Assembly: GCA_020636645.1 (NCBI GenBank)
Contig: JACJXO010000003.1
Coordinates: 124,001 to 188,000, forward strand
DNA: 64,000 bases
Reading direction: 5' to 3'
From: Chitinophagales bacterium
Lineage (GTDB): Bacteria > Bacteroidota > Bacteroidia > Chitinophagales > BACL12
The position numbers were made by a program, and so were the translations under genes. Shown one piece after another: positions 42,894 through 52,615 of this stretch. Below the pieces are notes generated by a model. That model ran no database searches. It was not told where the DNA came from and worked only from the letters and a program-made list of their open reading frames with translations. Every line of letters starts with the position of its first letter. Within the stretch, counting starts at the first letter, position 1.

Positions 42894-43845
42894 AGAAAAG
42901 AAGGAATGTAATAATTACCAGGACGAGAGCAGTATATACTATTGCAAGACCGTACAGCACCATCATGGAAAGTGACCTCCATACCAGGTTTATAGCAGAC
43001 TGCACATAAAAGACATAGGAAGCCCGCCAGAAATACCAGGTAATCAGTACAGGAAATAAGAACCAACACCACAGGGATAAAGCACCCAGCCAGGTGAATA
43101 TCAGTATGGCAATGAACAGAAAAGTATGAAAGTGGAGACCGAATACCAGATGCTCTTCATAGAAGTATGGAGACCGCAGATACAATAGCCGCAGAAATAA
43201 AGCAAATACAGGTATCAGGAAGAAAAGTGCTTTGGGTATTGCCTGCAGAAACGTATCTCTGAACTGAGTTGCCAGTTCCTCATTGTTTGCACCAGCCATG
43301 GTCATTGCTTTTCGCATGAGTGCCCGTACCATCCAGCCGGGCTGATCTTCCGTTGACAGGGTATCCAGATACCGGTCAAAATCTTCCTGGTTATCAAAAA
43401 CAGGGTAACTTTTGTCAAACATAAAGATGCTGTCTTCCACCTCAGCTGATGCAGAATCCGGCAATGCACCCACATTTCCGATCTCCATGTTTCCTACACT
43501 GAACTGCACACCGGCATTCCTGTACAGCCATTTGTCAGTCAGAGAAAACAGGATGAAAACCACAAGACTGGTAAACACATACAGGCGAATCGGGTGTATA
43601 TATCTGGTACGTCTTCCCTTGCTGTATTCCATACTCAGTTTACCGGGCAACAGGATGAGCGGCCTGAGCGTATGCAGTAACCTGGAGTCAAAACTGATGT
43701 AGTTGCCCAGTGTCTCTTTTATCAGATACCAGAACGAACTGTAGGGTTGAATGCTTTCCTGCCCACAGTTCTGACAAAATCTTCCCTTAAGGGCATGGCC
43801 GCAATCCAGACAATTCATATGATCCCGGTCATTGATCTGCAGCAT
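42892..43845 (-). CDS. DUF3667 membrane protein
   Basis: 317-residue protein with an N-terminal zinc ribbon (CLDCGHALKGRFCQNCGQ) followed by the conserved YLIKETLGNYISFDSRLLHTLRPLILLPGKLSMEYSKGRRTRYIHPIRLYVFTSLVVFIL block that defines DUF3667, then four or five membrane helices. Function unknown; common in Bacteroidota. The ATG at 43845 lies four bases after a TATTTTAG box. Confidence 0.88.
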   Translation of the reverse strand: MLQINDRDHMNCLDCGHALKGRFCQNCGQESIQPYSSFWYLIKETLGNYISFDSRLLHTLRPLILLPGKLSMEYSKGRRTRYIHPIRLYVFTSLVVFILFSLTDKWLYRNAGVQFSVGNMEIGNVGALPDSASAEVEDSIFMFDKSYPVFDNQEDFDRYLDTLSTEDQPGWMVRALMRKAMTMAGANNEELATQFRDTFLQAIPKALFFLIPVFALFLRLLYLRSPYFYEEHLVFGLHFHTFLFIAILIFTWLGALSLWCWFLFPVLITWYFWRASYVFYVQSAINLVWRSLSMMVLYGLAIVYTALVLVIITFLLF

Positions 43846-43849
43846 GGCA

Positions 43850-43857
43850 CTAAAATA
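43850..43857 (-). promoter_or_regulatory. -7 box TATTTTAG, 4 bases before DUF3667 ATG
   Basis: One base off consensus; followed by TGCC and ATG. The first bases of the box are the end of the T-tract of the upstream terminator, so termination and initiation signals are fused here. Confidence 0.4.
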
Positions 43858-43888
43858 AAAAAGGCAACCTGATATGGCTGCCTTTTTA
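43857..43888 (-). terminator. Terminator of T9SS paralogue A
   Basis: Minus strand AAAAAGGCA-N10-TGCCTTTTTT stem with T run, about 20 bases beyond the stop at 43906. Confidence 0.85.
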
Positions 43889-43905
43889 TTTTTATATCTG
43901 CAAGA

Positions 43906-45600
43906 TCATCGCATGAGAATGACCGTACCCCGATCAAACAATTCTTTACCCTGAAGGTCATCCTGAGCGTGTGATGTAACAATATAGGTGCCCAGTTCCA
44001 CATTTACACCATTGAGGGTGCCGTCCCATCCGGGACCTTCGCCGGTCCATTCAAATACCATTTCACCCCAACGGTTGTACACCTGAAAATCCAGCAGGGT
44101 TCCCGGACCTATGATCACAGGTCTGAAAATATCATTCAGGTTATCTCCATTTGGCGAGAAGGCATTGGGTGTTACGATATAGACCGGATCGATCACATTG
44201 ATGGTAACAGAATCGTAGCCGATACATCCGTATTCATCCCAGGCTGTCAGGTAATAGGTGGTAGTATCCTGCGGGTTTGCAATAGGATTATATACATCAG
44301 GATTAGAAAGTGTTTCTGTTGGCGACCATGAATAAGTATATGCACCATCTCCATGCAGCTGGGTAAAGCCGCCTAGTACGATGGTGTAATCCTGGCCTGC
44401 ATCAACATCAGGAACCGGCAACAGGTCTATATAGACCACATCGGTATCTGAGCAACCCAGTTCATTGTATGCCACCAGGAAATAGTACATATCAGTAAGG
44501 GGTGCCTGAAGTTCGGTATTAGGATCAGACACATCACCCAGGTAAACAGGTGGTGCCCATTCTAGGTAACCCCCTACCTCAGGTTGATGGTATCGAATAA
44601 CTATCCGGGCCGCATCTATACCTTCATGTATAGGCATTTACAAATGTATCATAAGCCACATTCAGAAACACCGTAAGATAATAATACGTATCCGAATACA
44701 GATACAGATTTCCTTCTCGGTATCCAGGAGTTGGGAACCAGTCATCTATCATCTGCATTATTGATCTCAAAAGATGGTATCGCCCTGGCGGTATTGACCT
44801 CATTAATCCGGAGTTCACCCATCACAGCAGCTGGTAGGCGCCAGTCGTTAGGCTTCCTCCAGATCATCTTCATTCAGGATGTGCAAAAGCCCCACGCACT
44901 TCGTTCCAGATTCCACATAAAGGCATAGGTTGCATACTCCACAGAAGATCCGCTCTGAATATCCACCGGTATCCCAGACATCTTCGGATCTGCAGTAGTA
45001 GCGAAGTTCTAGTCACCTTGCATCTGTGTCAGGGCCCGATACCAGTAACAACCATAGGTCAGACCTCGATGAACGCCCTTCATCCATAGGAGGCTGAAAA
45101 CAAGATATTGTTTGTGGTGAAATCCCAGACCAGGCTGGTCGTTCAGGTCCACGTTACGATTTAGTAATGTCTTCAACATCGGTGCCATTATTACAGAGGT
45201 CAGCGAGTTACAAATAGCCGGCATCTTCGAAGTATAGTAGTTTGTCTGATGGTAAATCTTCACTGGCAATCTCCTTCCACACAACGGTATCCTCCGGCAT
45301 ATTCATAGAGATCCGCACTTCACTGTCACAAAACTGACAGTATTGGTCCAGTTTCGTCATCTGATCCATCCTTCCACGAACGGTAAATAGTTCCCAATAT
45401 TCGTACCATCCACCATCCTGATCTGAATCTGCCACAAAACCGAGGCCCGACAAAATGGGGAAGGTGTATCCTGCAGGAGAGGCTCATAGGCACCGCGTAT
45501 TACACCTATTTCCATAGGTTCCCTGCATAGGCATTGGCACTACTATCTGGCCTATAGAAACAGAGCAGAGCACTGTCACTATCTATGAAATGAGTGTGTC
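43906..45600 (-). pseudogene. T9SS surface protein family, paralogue A (5' part corrupted)
   Basis: Only the C-terminal ~230 codons (43906 to about 44580) are clean: an Ig-like repeat (DAGQDYTIVLGGFTQLHGDG..YSWSPTETLSNP) and a CHU_C/gliding-motility domain (VTPNAFSPNGDNLNDIF, YNRWGEMVFEW, GWDG, VILMR). Upstream, to about 45600, the paralogue N-terminal domain is recognisable in pieces in all three minus frames (GLGFVADSDQDG at ~45445, IASEDLPSDKL at ~45265, NVDLNDQPG at ~45145, LTYGCYW at ~45060) but is broken by many indels and substitutions, with net loss of length. No intact start. It is either a real pseudogene or damaged sequence, as the block continues into the neighbour. Confidence 0.8.
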
Positions 45601-45809
45601 ATCTTTATCGCCTATTTGGCATTAAAATAAAAACGGTAACCTATTACATAGGCATGTCATTAAATGACACAGAAATCATCATCAGGATGACCTGTCGCCA
45701 GTCTTACCGGTCAGTCATCTTTGCCTGCAACAAAATGTAGGTTCGAGTTCTGCTTACCCATTCACGGTCATCCAGCGGGTCCGTTGCCCCAGTCAAACAC
45801 GACCCCAGG

Positions 45810-47546
45810 TTATAACCTGATAATCCAGCAAGGTACGACCATGATCAAGGAATGAACTGTCTTAGTTGTCTTCGTTAGAGATGCATTTTGACATAACAGA
45901 TCATGACATATGGTCACAGAGTCATAACCTTCCAGAAACTCATCCCAACCTATGAGGTAGTAGGTTGTGGTATCCTGTGGATTGGCGATCGGGTTTTCAA
46001 TGTTTGGATTGGAGAGGGTTTCTTCCGGCGACCACAGATAGGTAATGCCTCCGTCGCCGTCCAGTTGTGTAAAGCCCCCCAGCACGATGGTGTAATCCTG
46101 ACCGGCATCAATGTCGGGTTCAGGCAGAAGATCAATAAAGACCACATCCGTATCTGCACACCCCAGTTCATTGTAGGCGATCAGAAAGTAGTACATATCT
46201 GTAGGCGGAGCATTTACACCGGTATTCGGGTCGGTAGGATCTTCCAGATAGGTAGGTGGTTGCCACAGGTAGGTATTACCGCCGCTACCTGCAAGATAAA
46301 CGGTATCTCCCGGACAAACATATGCATCGGGGCCCGCATCAGCTATTCCTTCTACAGTATAGGCATTGACAGTAATGGTATCATAGATTGTATCACAATC
46401 GGCATAACCAGTTACGTAGTAGATCACGGTATCCAGGGGGATGCTGATCACAGAGGTACCTTCATCTGTATCCAGAAAGGTAGGCGGGAACCACTCCCAG
46501 GTATAGGCATCTCCACCCAGGATCTCAAATAAAATGGTATCGCCCTGACAGGTGGTCACAGTAGAAACGTCGGTAATGTTTACATCATCAGCCAGGACCT
46601 CATAGCTGCTGGCATAATCAAGGGCTTCATCCAGAAAATCAAGATCAAGAATATAGACAAACTTAACCTCTTCGCAACCGCCGGGAGCAATTTCAGGCAC
46701 ATATAAGGTCATTTGGGTAGCGCAATCGCAGAATGTACTGGAACCCACTTCGATCTCATAATCAGGCGAGCAAAAGAAACCCATACCTCCGCCGCCAGCA
46801 TAAACGGTAGCCGGTTCACCATCAGAAGTGTTAAAACAACCATAGCTGGCTCTGGCATTGGGAGTTCTAGCACCCATGGCCATAAAGCAATGCGGGGTAC
46901 CACCACCCACTGAGGTTACAACTGCATCGCAGCCTTCAGGCGGATTGGAAACGATCTCATTGGTGGTCATGAAGGTACCTCCGTACACCAGATCCTGGTC
47001 AGGATCCACATTTCTCATATAATAGACCTCTGTTATCGGGGTAGCCCCTGTATTACAGAAAGTAACTGTGGTAAGAAAATAGAGCGCATTTTCCGGCAGG
47101 GAGGTCACTGTAGTTATATCCAGGTTTTCTGAAGCGATATTGCCCTCCCAGGTAGCTGAGTACACACCGGCAGAAAAGTCATAACCGGTTACTAAACCCG
47201 GAATTTCATCAGGAAAGCAATTCTGGCTGCTGTTATACCAGACATTTGCTCCAACCTGCACTGCAAAGCCTTCTTCAGGTGCACCTGGTAAAAAATAGTC
47301 ACCACAATAAACAGGAGAACCGCTTCCCCACCCGTCCATATCTGAATCGGCTACAAAACCAATATTACTGCCAATATTCGGATGGTACCCTGCGGGAGCA
47401 CCCCCAGATGATCCATAAGCGCCACAGTCATTCACCCCGACCTCTACAAAGACTCCATGTAAAAAGGCTTCTCCACCAACCAATTGGGCAGATACTGCAA
47501 AGGAGCAGGCCAGAAACAATTGTAACAGGGCTAACCGGCGAATCAT
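45810..47546 (-). pseudogene. T9SS surface protein family, paralogue B (3' part corrupted)
   Basis: Intact from ATG 47546 to about 45930: signal peptide MIRRLALLQLFLACSFAVSAQ, the family N-terminal domain (about 22-320, VGGEAFLHGVFVEVGVNDCGAYG ... CEEVKFVYILDLDFLDEAL), then Ig-like repeats (CQGDTILFEILGGDAYTWEW, CPGDTVYLAGSGGNTYLW, DAGQDYTIVLGGFTQLDGDG). After YDSVTI the frame fails; the expected CHU_C domain is present only as eroded DNA down to roughly 45620, where traces of the AGGTCCGGGAACCCTGCTGGAT-like sequence of paralogue A can be aligned. Without that domain the product should not be sorted by T9SS. Confidence 0.8.
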
Positions 47547-47579
47547 AGTCTTGATTTTTGGTCACTAAAATTATCTAAA

Positions 47580-47587
47580 TAAAGATA
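47580..47587 (-). promoter_or_regulatory. -7 box TATCTTTA for paralogue B
   Basis: One base off consensus; 33 bases before ATG 47546. Paralogue C has the same box at a similar distance. Confidence 0.5.
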
Positions 47588-47610
47588 CCTCACACAATTA
47601 ACAGGAAATA

Positions 47611-47649
47611 AAAAAAAGCGCTGTCCGGGTTGTGAACAGCGCTTTTTTT
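47611..47649 (-). terminator. Terminator of paralogue C
   Basis: AAAAAAAGCGCTGT / ACAGCGCTTTTTTT perfect stem with T run, 16 bases beyond the stop at 47666. The GCGCTGT stem is shared with the terminator of paralogue D. Confidence 0.92.
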
Positions 47650-47665
47650 AGGTCATTTTTTTGTC

Positions 47666-49813
47666 TTATCTCACCAGGGTGAAATAACCTGAGTACTCCC
47701 TTTGTTCATCCAGGGAGGTTCTGGCTCTGGCATACACCACATATGAGCCCAGCTCGGCTTCTTTTCCGTTGAACATGCCGTCCCATCCAAGGGTAGCAGT
47801 GTTGCTTTCAAATACCAGCTGACCCCAGCGGTTATAGATAGCAAAATATTCCAGATCGCCGCTGCCATCCAGCACCGGGGCATAGAAGTCATTGTAGCCA
47901 TCGCCATTGGGTGAGAATGCGGTGGGAAGTCCTACCACCAGTTCGCCGATGGCATTTACCTGAACGGTATCGGTGCTCACACAACCGTTGATATCTGTTA
48001 CTGTTACAGTATAGACGATGGTATCCGGAATACCGCTTACTACAGGGTTCTGGCTATTGGGATCACTGAGTCCTGTTGGCGGGCTCCATACAAAACTGAT
48101 ACCTCCGGTCAGCACATCCAGGGTACTGGTCTCACCAAGAAAAACATCAATTGTATATGGGCTTGCTATAGCATCCACATCCGGCAGGTAGTTCACAGAG
48201 ATAAAGACATCATCAGTATTCACGCAGCCGTTGGCATCGGTACCGGTAACGGTATAGGTAGTATTCTCATCCACAGTACATTCCGGATCGGCAATACCGG
48301 GATCGCTCAGTCCTACTGCAGGAGACCATTCATAGTCCACCGCACCGGAAGCATCCAGCACGATGACGCCATCTACACAGAATTCCTGATCAGGACCAGC
48401 GTCCACATCAGGCAGCGGGTGTACGGTCAGGGTCATCGCGTCGGTTTCAGGACAACCATATATATCTGTTGTGATAAGCGTATAGGTAGTGGTAGTTGTT
48501 GGAGAGGCCTCCGGATTTGCTATAGTAGGATCGCTAAGACCAGTTGCGGGCGACCATAGAAATCCTGATTCAAAATCTCCGCCATCGCCATTCAAGGTGG
48601 TAGAGGAACCAATACAAATCTCATCATCAGGACCTGCATCAGCAAATTCATCCTCGTCTATCAGAAGGGTGATACTTACTGAAGCATCACCACAAAAACC
48701 GCCTACACCCAAAGCAGTGATAGTAATGGTTTCTGTGGGGTTGGCTATTACAGTCGAGCCGATATCAGTATCCAGAATATCAGCCGGCGACCAGGTCCAT
48801 TCATAATCATCTGCCCCTACCACTGAAAGTTCAACTGATTCACCGGGGTTACAGGCAATAACGGTATCGCCACTAGCAACCGGTTCACCATTCGCTGTGA
48901 GGTTGTAAGTGACTGTTGCTTCCAGTGCTTCTTCCAGGTCATCTATATTCAGGATATAGGCGAAGGCTACACATTTACACTCACCCGGGTTGATCACGGG
49001 AACATAAAAGGAAATACTATTGGCTTCATCAGCAGTACTGGAGCCTGACCCAGAGTATCCGCCCGTACCTGTCCATACTTCTTCCGGTGTGCCATCGCCG
49101 GTAAAGAAATTTCCATAAGCCACTCTGGCGTTAGTATCCCTGGCTCCCAGTCCGAGGAAACAACCATATGTCAGACCTTCGGAAGTTACCAGGGCGTTAT
49201 CATCTACCGGTGGCTGATAGACGATCTCATTATAGGTGGTAAAATCGAAGGACCATGGCTGATCATTATCCGGGTCCAGGTTACGCATGTAATACACATC
49301 CTCCAAAGGAGTATCGCCATCATTACAAAGCAAAATTCGGGTTACGAAGTAAAGTGCATCTTCAGGCAAAGTAGTTATCTGAGTAATACTCATGTCTTCA
49401 GAGGAAATATTGCCCTGCCAAACACTTGTATAAATACCGCCAGCATAGGTGTAATCGATCAGATCGCCGGGCACATCATCAGGAGAGCAATTCTGATTGG
49501 AATTTACCCAGGTTGAAGAGCCTATCTGAACTTGCCATCCTTCTTCGGGTGTACCTGGAACAAAATAGTCACCACAATAGTCAGGAGTACCTGTCTCCCA
49601 TCCGTCACTCTCCCAGTCGGCAACAAACCCTAATTCCACATTGGTCGGGTGATAACCGACAGGTGCAGCACCCTGAGAGCCATAGGCACCGCAGTGATTT
49701 ACACCTACTTCTACTTTAGTTCCTTGAAGGAATATATCTCCGCCCACCATTTGTGCAGCCGCGGAGATCGTCATTGCCATAAAGAACATGATGAATGCAA
49801 ACAGGCGATTCAT
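47666..49813 (-). CDS. T9SS surface protein family, paralogue C
   Basis: 715-residue intact member. Signal peptide MNRLFAFIMFFMAMTISAAAQ; family N-terminal domain (about 22-310: VGGDIFLQGTKVEVGVNHCGAYG, GFVADWESDGW, PDYCGDYFVPGTPEEGWQVQ, YYMRNLDPDNDQPW, YGCFLGLGARD, CKCVAFAYILNIDDLEEAL); four Ig/PKD-like repeats (ACNPGESVELSVVGADDYEWTW, ICIGSSTTLNGDGG, FCVDGVIVLDASGAVDYEW, and a fourth with GLSDPNSQNPVV); a CHU_C type B T9SS domain (LPTAFSPNGDGYNDFYAP, YNRWGQLVFE, GWDGMFNG). ATG 49813 chosen over 49834 because the signal peptide begins there. The C-terminal third is almost identical to paralogue D. Role unknown, probably a cell-surface or matrix protein. Confidence 0.9.
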   Translation of the reverse strand: MNRLFAFIMFFMAMTISAAAQMVGGDIFLQGTKVEVGVNHCGAYGSQGAAPVGYHPTNVELGFVADWESDGWETGTPDYCGDYFVPGTPEEGWQVQIGSSTWVNSNQNCSPDDVPGDLIDYTYAGGIYTSVWQGNISSEDMSITQITTLPEDALYFVTRILLCNDGDTPLEDVYYMRNLDPDNDQPWSFDFTTYNEIVYQPPVDDNALVTSEGLTYGCFLGLGARDTNARVAYGNFFTGDGTPEEVWTGTGGYSGSGSSTADEANSISFYVPVINPGECKCVAFAYILNIDDLEEALEATVTYNLTANGEPVASGDTVIACNPGESVELSVVGADDYEWTWSPADILDTDIGSTVIANPTETITITALGVGGFCGDASVSITLLIDEDEFADAGPDDEICIGSSTTLNGDGGDFESGFLWSPATGLSDPTIANPEASPTTTTTYTLITTDIYGCPETDAMTLTVHPLPDVDAGPDQEFCVDGVIVLDASGAVDYEWSPAVGLSDPGIADPECTVDENTTYTVTGTDANGCVNTDDVFISVNYLPDVDAIASPYTIDVFLGETSTLDVLTGGISFVWSPPTGLSDPNSQNPVVSGIPDTIVYTVTVTDINGCVSTDTVQVNAIGELVVGLPTAFSPNGDGYNDFYAPVLDGSGDLEYFAIYNRWGQLVFESNTATLGWDGMFNGKEAELGSYVVYARARTSLDEQREYSGYFTLVR

Positions 49814-49847
49814 ACTCTTGGTAATTTGGTCCACAATAAATGTCAGA

Positions 49848-49855
49848 TAAAGATA
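49848..49855 (-). promoter_or_regulatory. -7 box TATCTTTA for paralogue C
   Basis: One base off consensus, 34 bases before ATG 49813; same arrangement as paralogue B. Confidence 0.5.
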
Positions 49856-49875
49856 CCGTTCACAGCAGAGAATTG

Positions 49876-49914
49876 AAAAAAAAAGCGCTGTTCTTTGAGA
49901 GAACAGCGCTTTTT
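49876..49914 (-). terminator. Terminator of paralogue D
   Basis: AAAAGCGCTGTTC-TTTGAGA-GAACAGCGCTTTT stem followed by a long T run on the minus strand, 18 bases beyond the stop at 49933. Confidence 0.92.
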
Positions 49915-49932
49915 CCGGGTCATTTTTTTGTC

Positions 49933-52101
49933 TTATCTCACCAGGGTGAAGTATCCGGAAAACTCTCTTTGTTCATCGAGGGAGGTTCTGGCTCTGGCAT
50001 ACACCACATATGAGCCCAGCTCGGCTTCTTTTCCGTTGAACATGCCGTCCCATCCAAGGGTAGCAGTGTTGCTTTCGAAAACCAGCTGGCCCCAGCGGTT
50101 ATAGATGGAAAAATATTCCAGATCGCCGCTGCCATCCAGCACCGGGGCATAGAAGTCATTGTAGCCATCGCCATTGGGTGAGAATGCGGTGGGAAGTCCT
50201 ACCACCAGTTCGCCGATGGCATTTACCTGAACCGTATCTGTGTTCACGCAGCCGTTGATATCTGTAACAGTGACGGTGTAAACAATGGTATCAGGAATAC
50301 CGCTGACCACCGGGTTCTGGCTGTTCGGATCGCTGAGTCCTGTTGGCGGGCTCCATACAAAGTTGATACCTCCGGTCAGCACATCCAGGATACTGGTCTC
50401 TCCCAGATATACATCTATGGTGTAAGGTGAAGCTATTGCATCTACATCGGGAAGGTAGTTCACAGAGATAAAGACATCATCAGTATTCACGCAGCCGTTG
50501 GCATCGGTACCGGTAACGGTGTAGGTAGTATTCTCATCCACAGTACATTCCGGATCTGCAATACCGGGATCGCTCAGTCCTACTGCAGGAGACCATTCAT
50601 AGTCCACTGCACCGGAAGCATCCAGCACGATGACGCCATCTACACAGAATTCCTGATCAGGACCTGCGTCCACATCAGGCAGCGGATTGACCGTAATGGT
50701 CACATCATCTACAGCCGGGCAACCATACTGATTGGTAGTGATCAGGGTATAGGTGGTTGTGGTGGTAGGACTTGCGACCGGGTTGGCAATATTCGGGTCA
50801 CTCAGACCTGTAGCCGGCACCCAGAGATACAGATCATCGAGCGGGCCACCGTCGCCATTCAGGGTAGTTTCAGAACCTATGCAAATGGGTTCATCGTCGC
50901 CTGCATCAGAGATGGCGACAGTTGTATCCACCAGCAGTGTAACTTCCAGGGTTACTTCACCGCAAAGTCCAACACCGTTCGCAATAAGGGTTTGTGTTAC
51001 CGGTGAAACAAAATTCACTATATGACCGGTATCCACATCCAGGTAGGTAGAGGGGCTCCATTCCCATATATAGTCTTCCCCACCCAGGATCTCCAGGTGC
51101 ATGGAATCAAGCGGGTTACAGTAATAAGCAGTATCTCCTGAAGAAACGACCTCGCTATTAACTGATAAGTCAAATGCGGTAGTGGCATCCAGGGCTTCTT
51201 CCAGGTCATCAATACTCAGCACATATGCAAATGTGATGATCTCACATTCGCCGGCTTCGATCAATGGAATATAAAATGCGATAGAGTTAGCAATATCATT
51301 GGTATTGGTGCCGGAGCTGCTGTAGCCACCCGTACCTTCATACACATTCTGAGGTGTACCGGCAGTGGTACTGAAATTTCCCCAGCTCACACGTGCTCTG
51401 TAATCTCTTGCCCCGAGACCCAGGAAACAACCGTAGGTTTGCCCTTCTGAGGTAACCAGCGCATCGCACACAGAATCTTCTATTGGCTGGCTGACGATGG
51501 TATTGACAGTGGTAAAAGAACCGGACCAGGGCTGATCATTATCAGGGTCCACATTTCTGTTGTAATACACATCCACCAGGTCAGTAGCACCTTCGTTGCA
51601 GAAGGTGATCTCTGTAGTGAAGTACAGTTTATCTTCCGGCAGCCTGGTGGTCTGTGTGATAGCCAGGTTTTCAGAAGCTATATCACCTTCCCAGACAGCG
51701 GTATAAACGCCGTCTGCAAATTCGTAGCTGGTTATATCTCCAGGAATTTCATCGGGAGAACAAAACTGGTCTGTATTGGTCCATACATCTGTACCTACCT
51801 GCACCTGCCAGCCTTCCACCGGAGAACCGGGTACGAAATAATCGCCGCAATAATCCGGCGTACCGGTATCCCATCCGTCGCTTTCCCAGTCAGCCACAAA
51901 TCCGAGTCCTGATTCAGTGGGATGGTATCCGGCAGGAGCACCTCCTTCAGAGCCGTAAGCAGCACACTGATTGATACCAACCTCTACGAACAAACCCTGA
52001 AGGAACACATCAGATCCTACGATCTGTGCCTTTGCAGGAAGTATGCAAATGCCTGAAAGGATACCCGTAAGTATCCAGTGGTAAAGTCTCCCTTGTTTCA
52101 T
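49933..52101 (-). CDS. T9SS surface protein family, paralogue D
   Basis: 722-residue intact member with the same architecture as paralogue C: signal peptide ending at LPAKAQ, N-terminal domain (VGSDVFLQGLFVEVGINQCAAYG, GFVADWESDGWDTG, YYNRNVDPDNDQPW, YGCFLGLGARDYRARVSWGN), four Ig/PKD-like repeats and a C-terminal CHU_C domain (LPTAFSPNGDGYNDFYAP ... FSGYFTLVR). From about residue 475 it is nearly identical to C at DNA level while the N-terminal part has diverged. It begins 12 bases after a small secreted protein gene and is probably cotranscribed with it. Confidence 0.9.
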   Translation of the reverse strand: MKQGRLYHWILTGILSGICILPAKAQIVGSDVFLQGLFVEVGINQCAAYGSEGGAPAGYHPTESGLGFVADWESDGWDTGTPDYCGDYFVPGSPVEGWQVQVGTDVWTNTDQFCSPDEIPGDITSYEFADGVYTAVWEGDIASENLAITQTTRLPEDKLYFTTEITFCNEGATDLVDVYYNRNVDPDNDQPWSGSFTTVNTIVSQPIEDSVCDALVTSEGQTYGCFLGLGARDYRARVSWGNFSTTAGTPQNVYEGTGGYSSSGTNTNDIANSIAFYIPLIEAGECEIITFAYVLSIDDLEEALDATTAFDLSVNSEVVSSGDTAYYCNPLDSMHLEILGGEDYIWEWSPSTYLDVDTGHIVNFVSPVTQTLIANGVGLCGEVTLEVTLLVDTTVAISDAGDDEPICIGSETTLNGDGGPLDDLYLWVPATGLSDPNIANPVASPTTTTTYTLITTNQYGCPAVDDVTITVNPLPDVDAGPDQEFCVDGVIVLDASGAVDYEWSPAVGLSDPGIADPECTVDENTTYTVTGTDANGCVNTDDVFISVNYLPDVDAIASPYTIDVYLGETSILDVLTGGINFVWSPPTGLSDPNSQNPVVSGIPDTIVYTVTVTDINGCVNTDTVQVNAIGELVVGLPTAFSPNGDGYNDFYAPVLDGSGDLEYFSIYNRWGQLVFESNTATLGWDGMFNGKEAELGSYVVYARARTSLDEQREFSGYFTLVR

Positions 52102-52113
52102 AGGATGCGGGTA

Positions 52114-52488
52114 CTACTGGTTGAAATAGTTGTAAGACCTTCTGTAACGTTCGCTGGCCTGGACAAAATAGTTATTCCAGTCAGCTGCAACCCATCCTTC
52201 CCTGGCATATTCCAGGCGGAGGTGAATGGTCACTACAGACTCTTCATAATTCAGTTCAGTGTACACCAGATTGTCTGTAACACTCCGGAAGAATTTTTCT
52301 GCTGCCATCTTGTTCTTGAACCCCATATCACTAATGTCTGCCGTGTAGGCAGATGCAACCGGAGCATCGGCAGGCAGGACCAGTTCCAGGTGGTCGTTGA
52401 AAGAGGCAACAGGCAATGCTTCCTGTGCAAAAGCCAGGCCTGCTGTGAGGAGGCTGACAACCAAAAAGCTGAGTACGTACTTTTTCAT
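52114..52488 (-). CDS. Small exported protein upstream of paralogue D
   Basis: 124 residues with signal peptide MKKYVLSFLVVSLLTAGLAFAQ. The mature ~100 residues contain PADAPVASAYTADISDMGFKNK, FFRSVTDNLVYTELNYEESVVTIHL and an aromatic-rich C-terminus (NYFVQASERYRRSYNYFNQ). No known family. Probably the first gene of an operon with paralogue D, so it could be a partner or chaperone of the large protein. Confidence 0.75.
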   Translation of the reverse strand: MKKYVLSFLVVSLLTAGLAFAQEALPVASFNDHLELVLPADAPVASAYTADISDMGFKNKMAAEKFFRSVTDNLVYTELNYEESVVTIHLRLEYAREGWVAADWNNYFVQASERYRRSYNYFNQ

Positions 52489-52615
52489 AAGATAAGGTTC
52501 TTAAATGGTTCTTATTCAGTCGCTAAAATTAAGATTATCATATCGTATAACCAAAAGCCGTTTCAAACGTTCTACCGGGGTCATCTGTACAGAAAAACCT
52601 CCAACCTGATCTGAT

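Noticed and set aside
44624..45453. Short ORFs in the 44.6-45.5 kb region as independent genes
   Set aside because: On the minus strand they are frame fragments of the paralogue N-terminal domain; the plus-strand ones are shadows of it.
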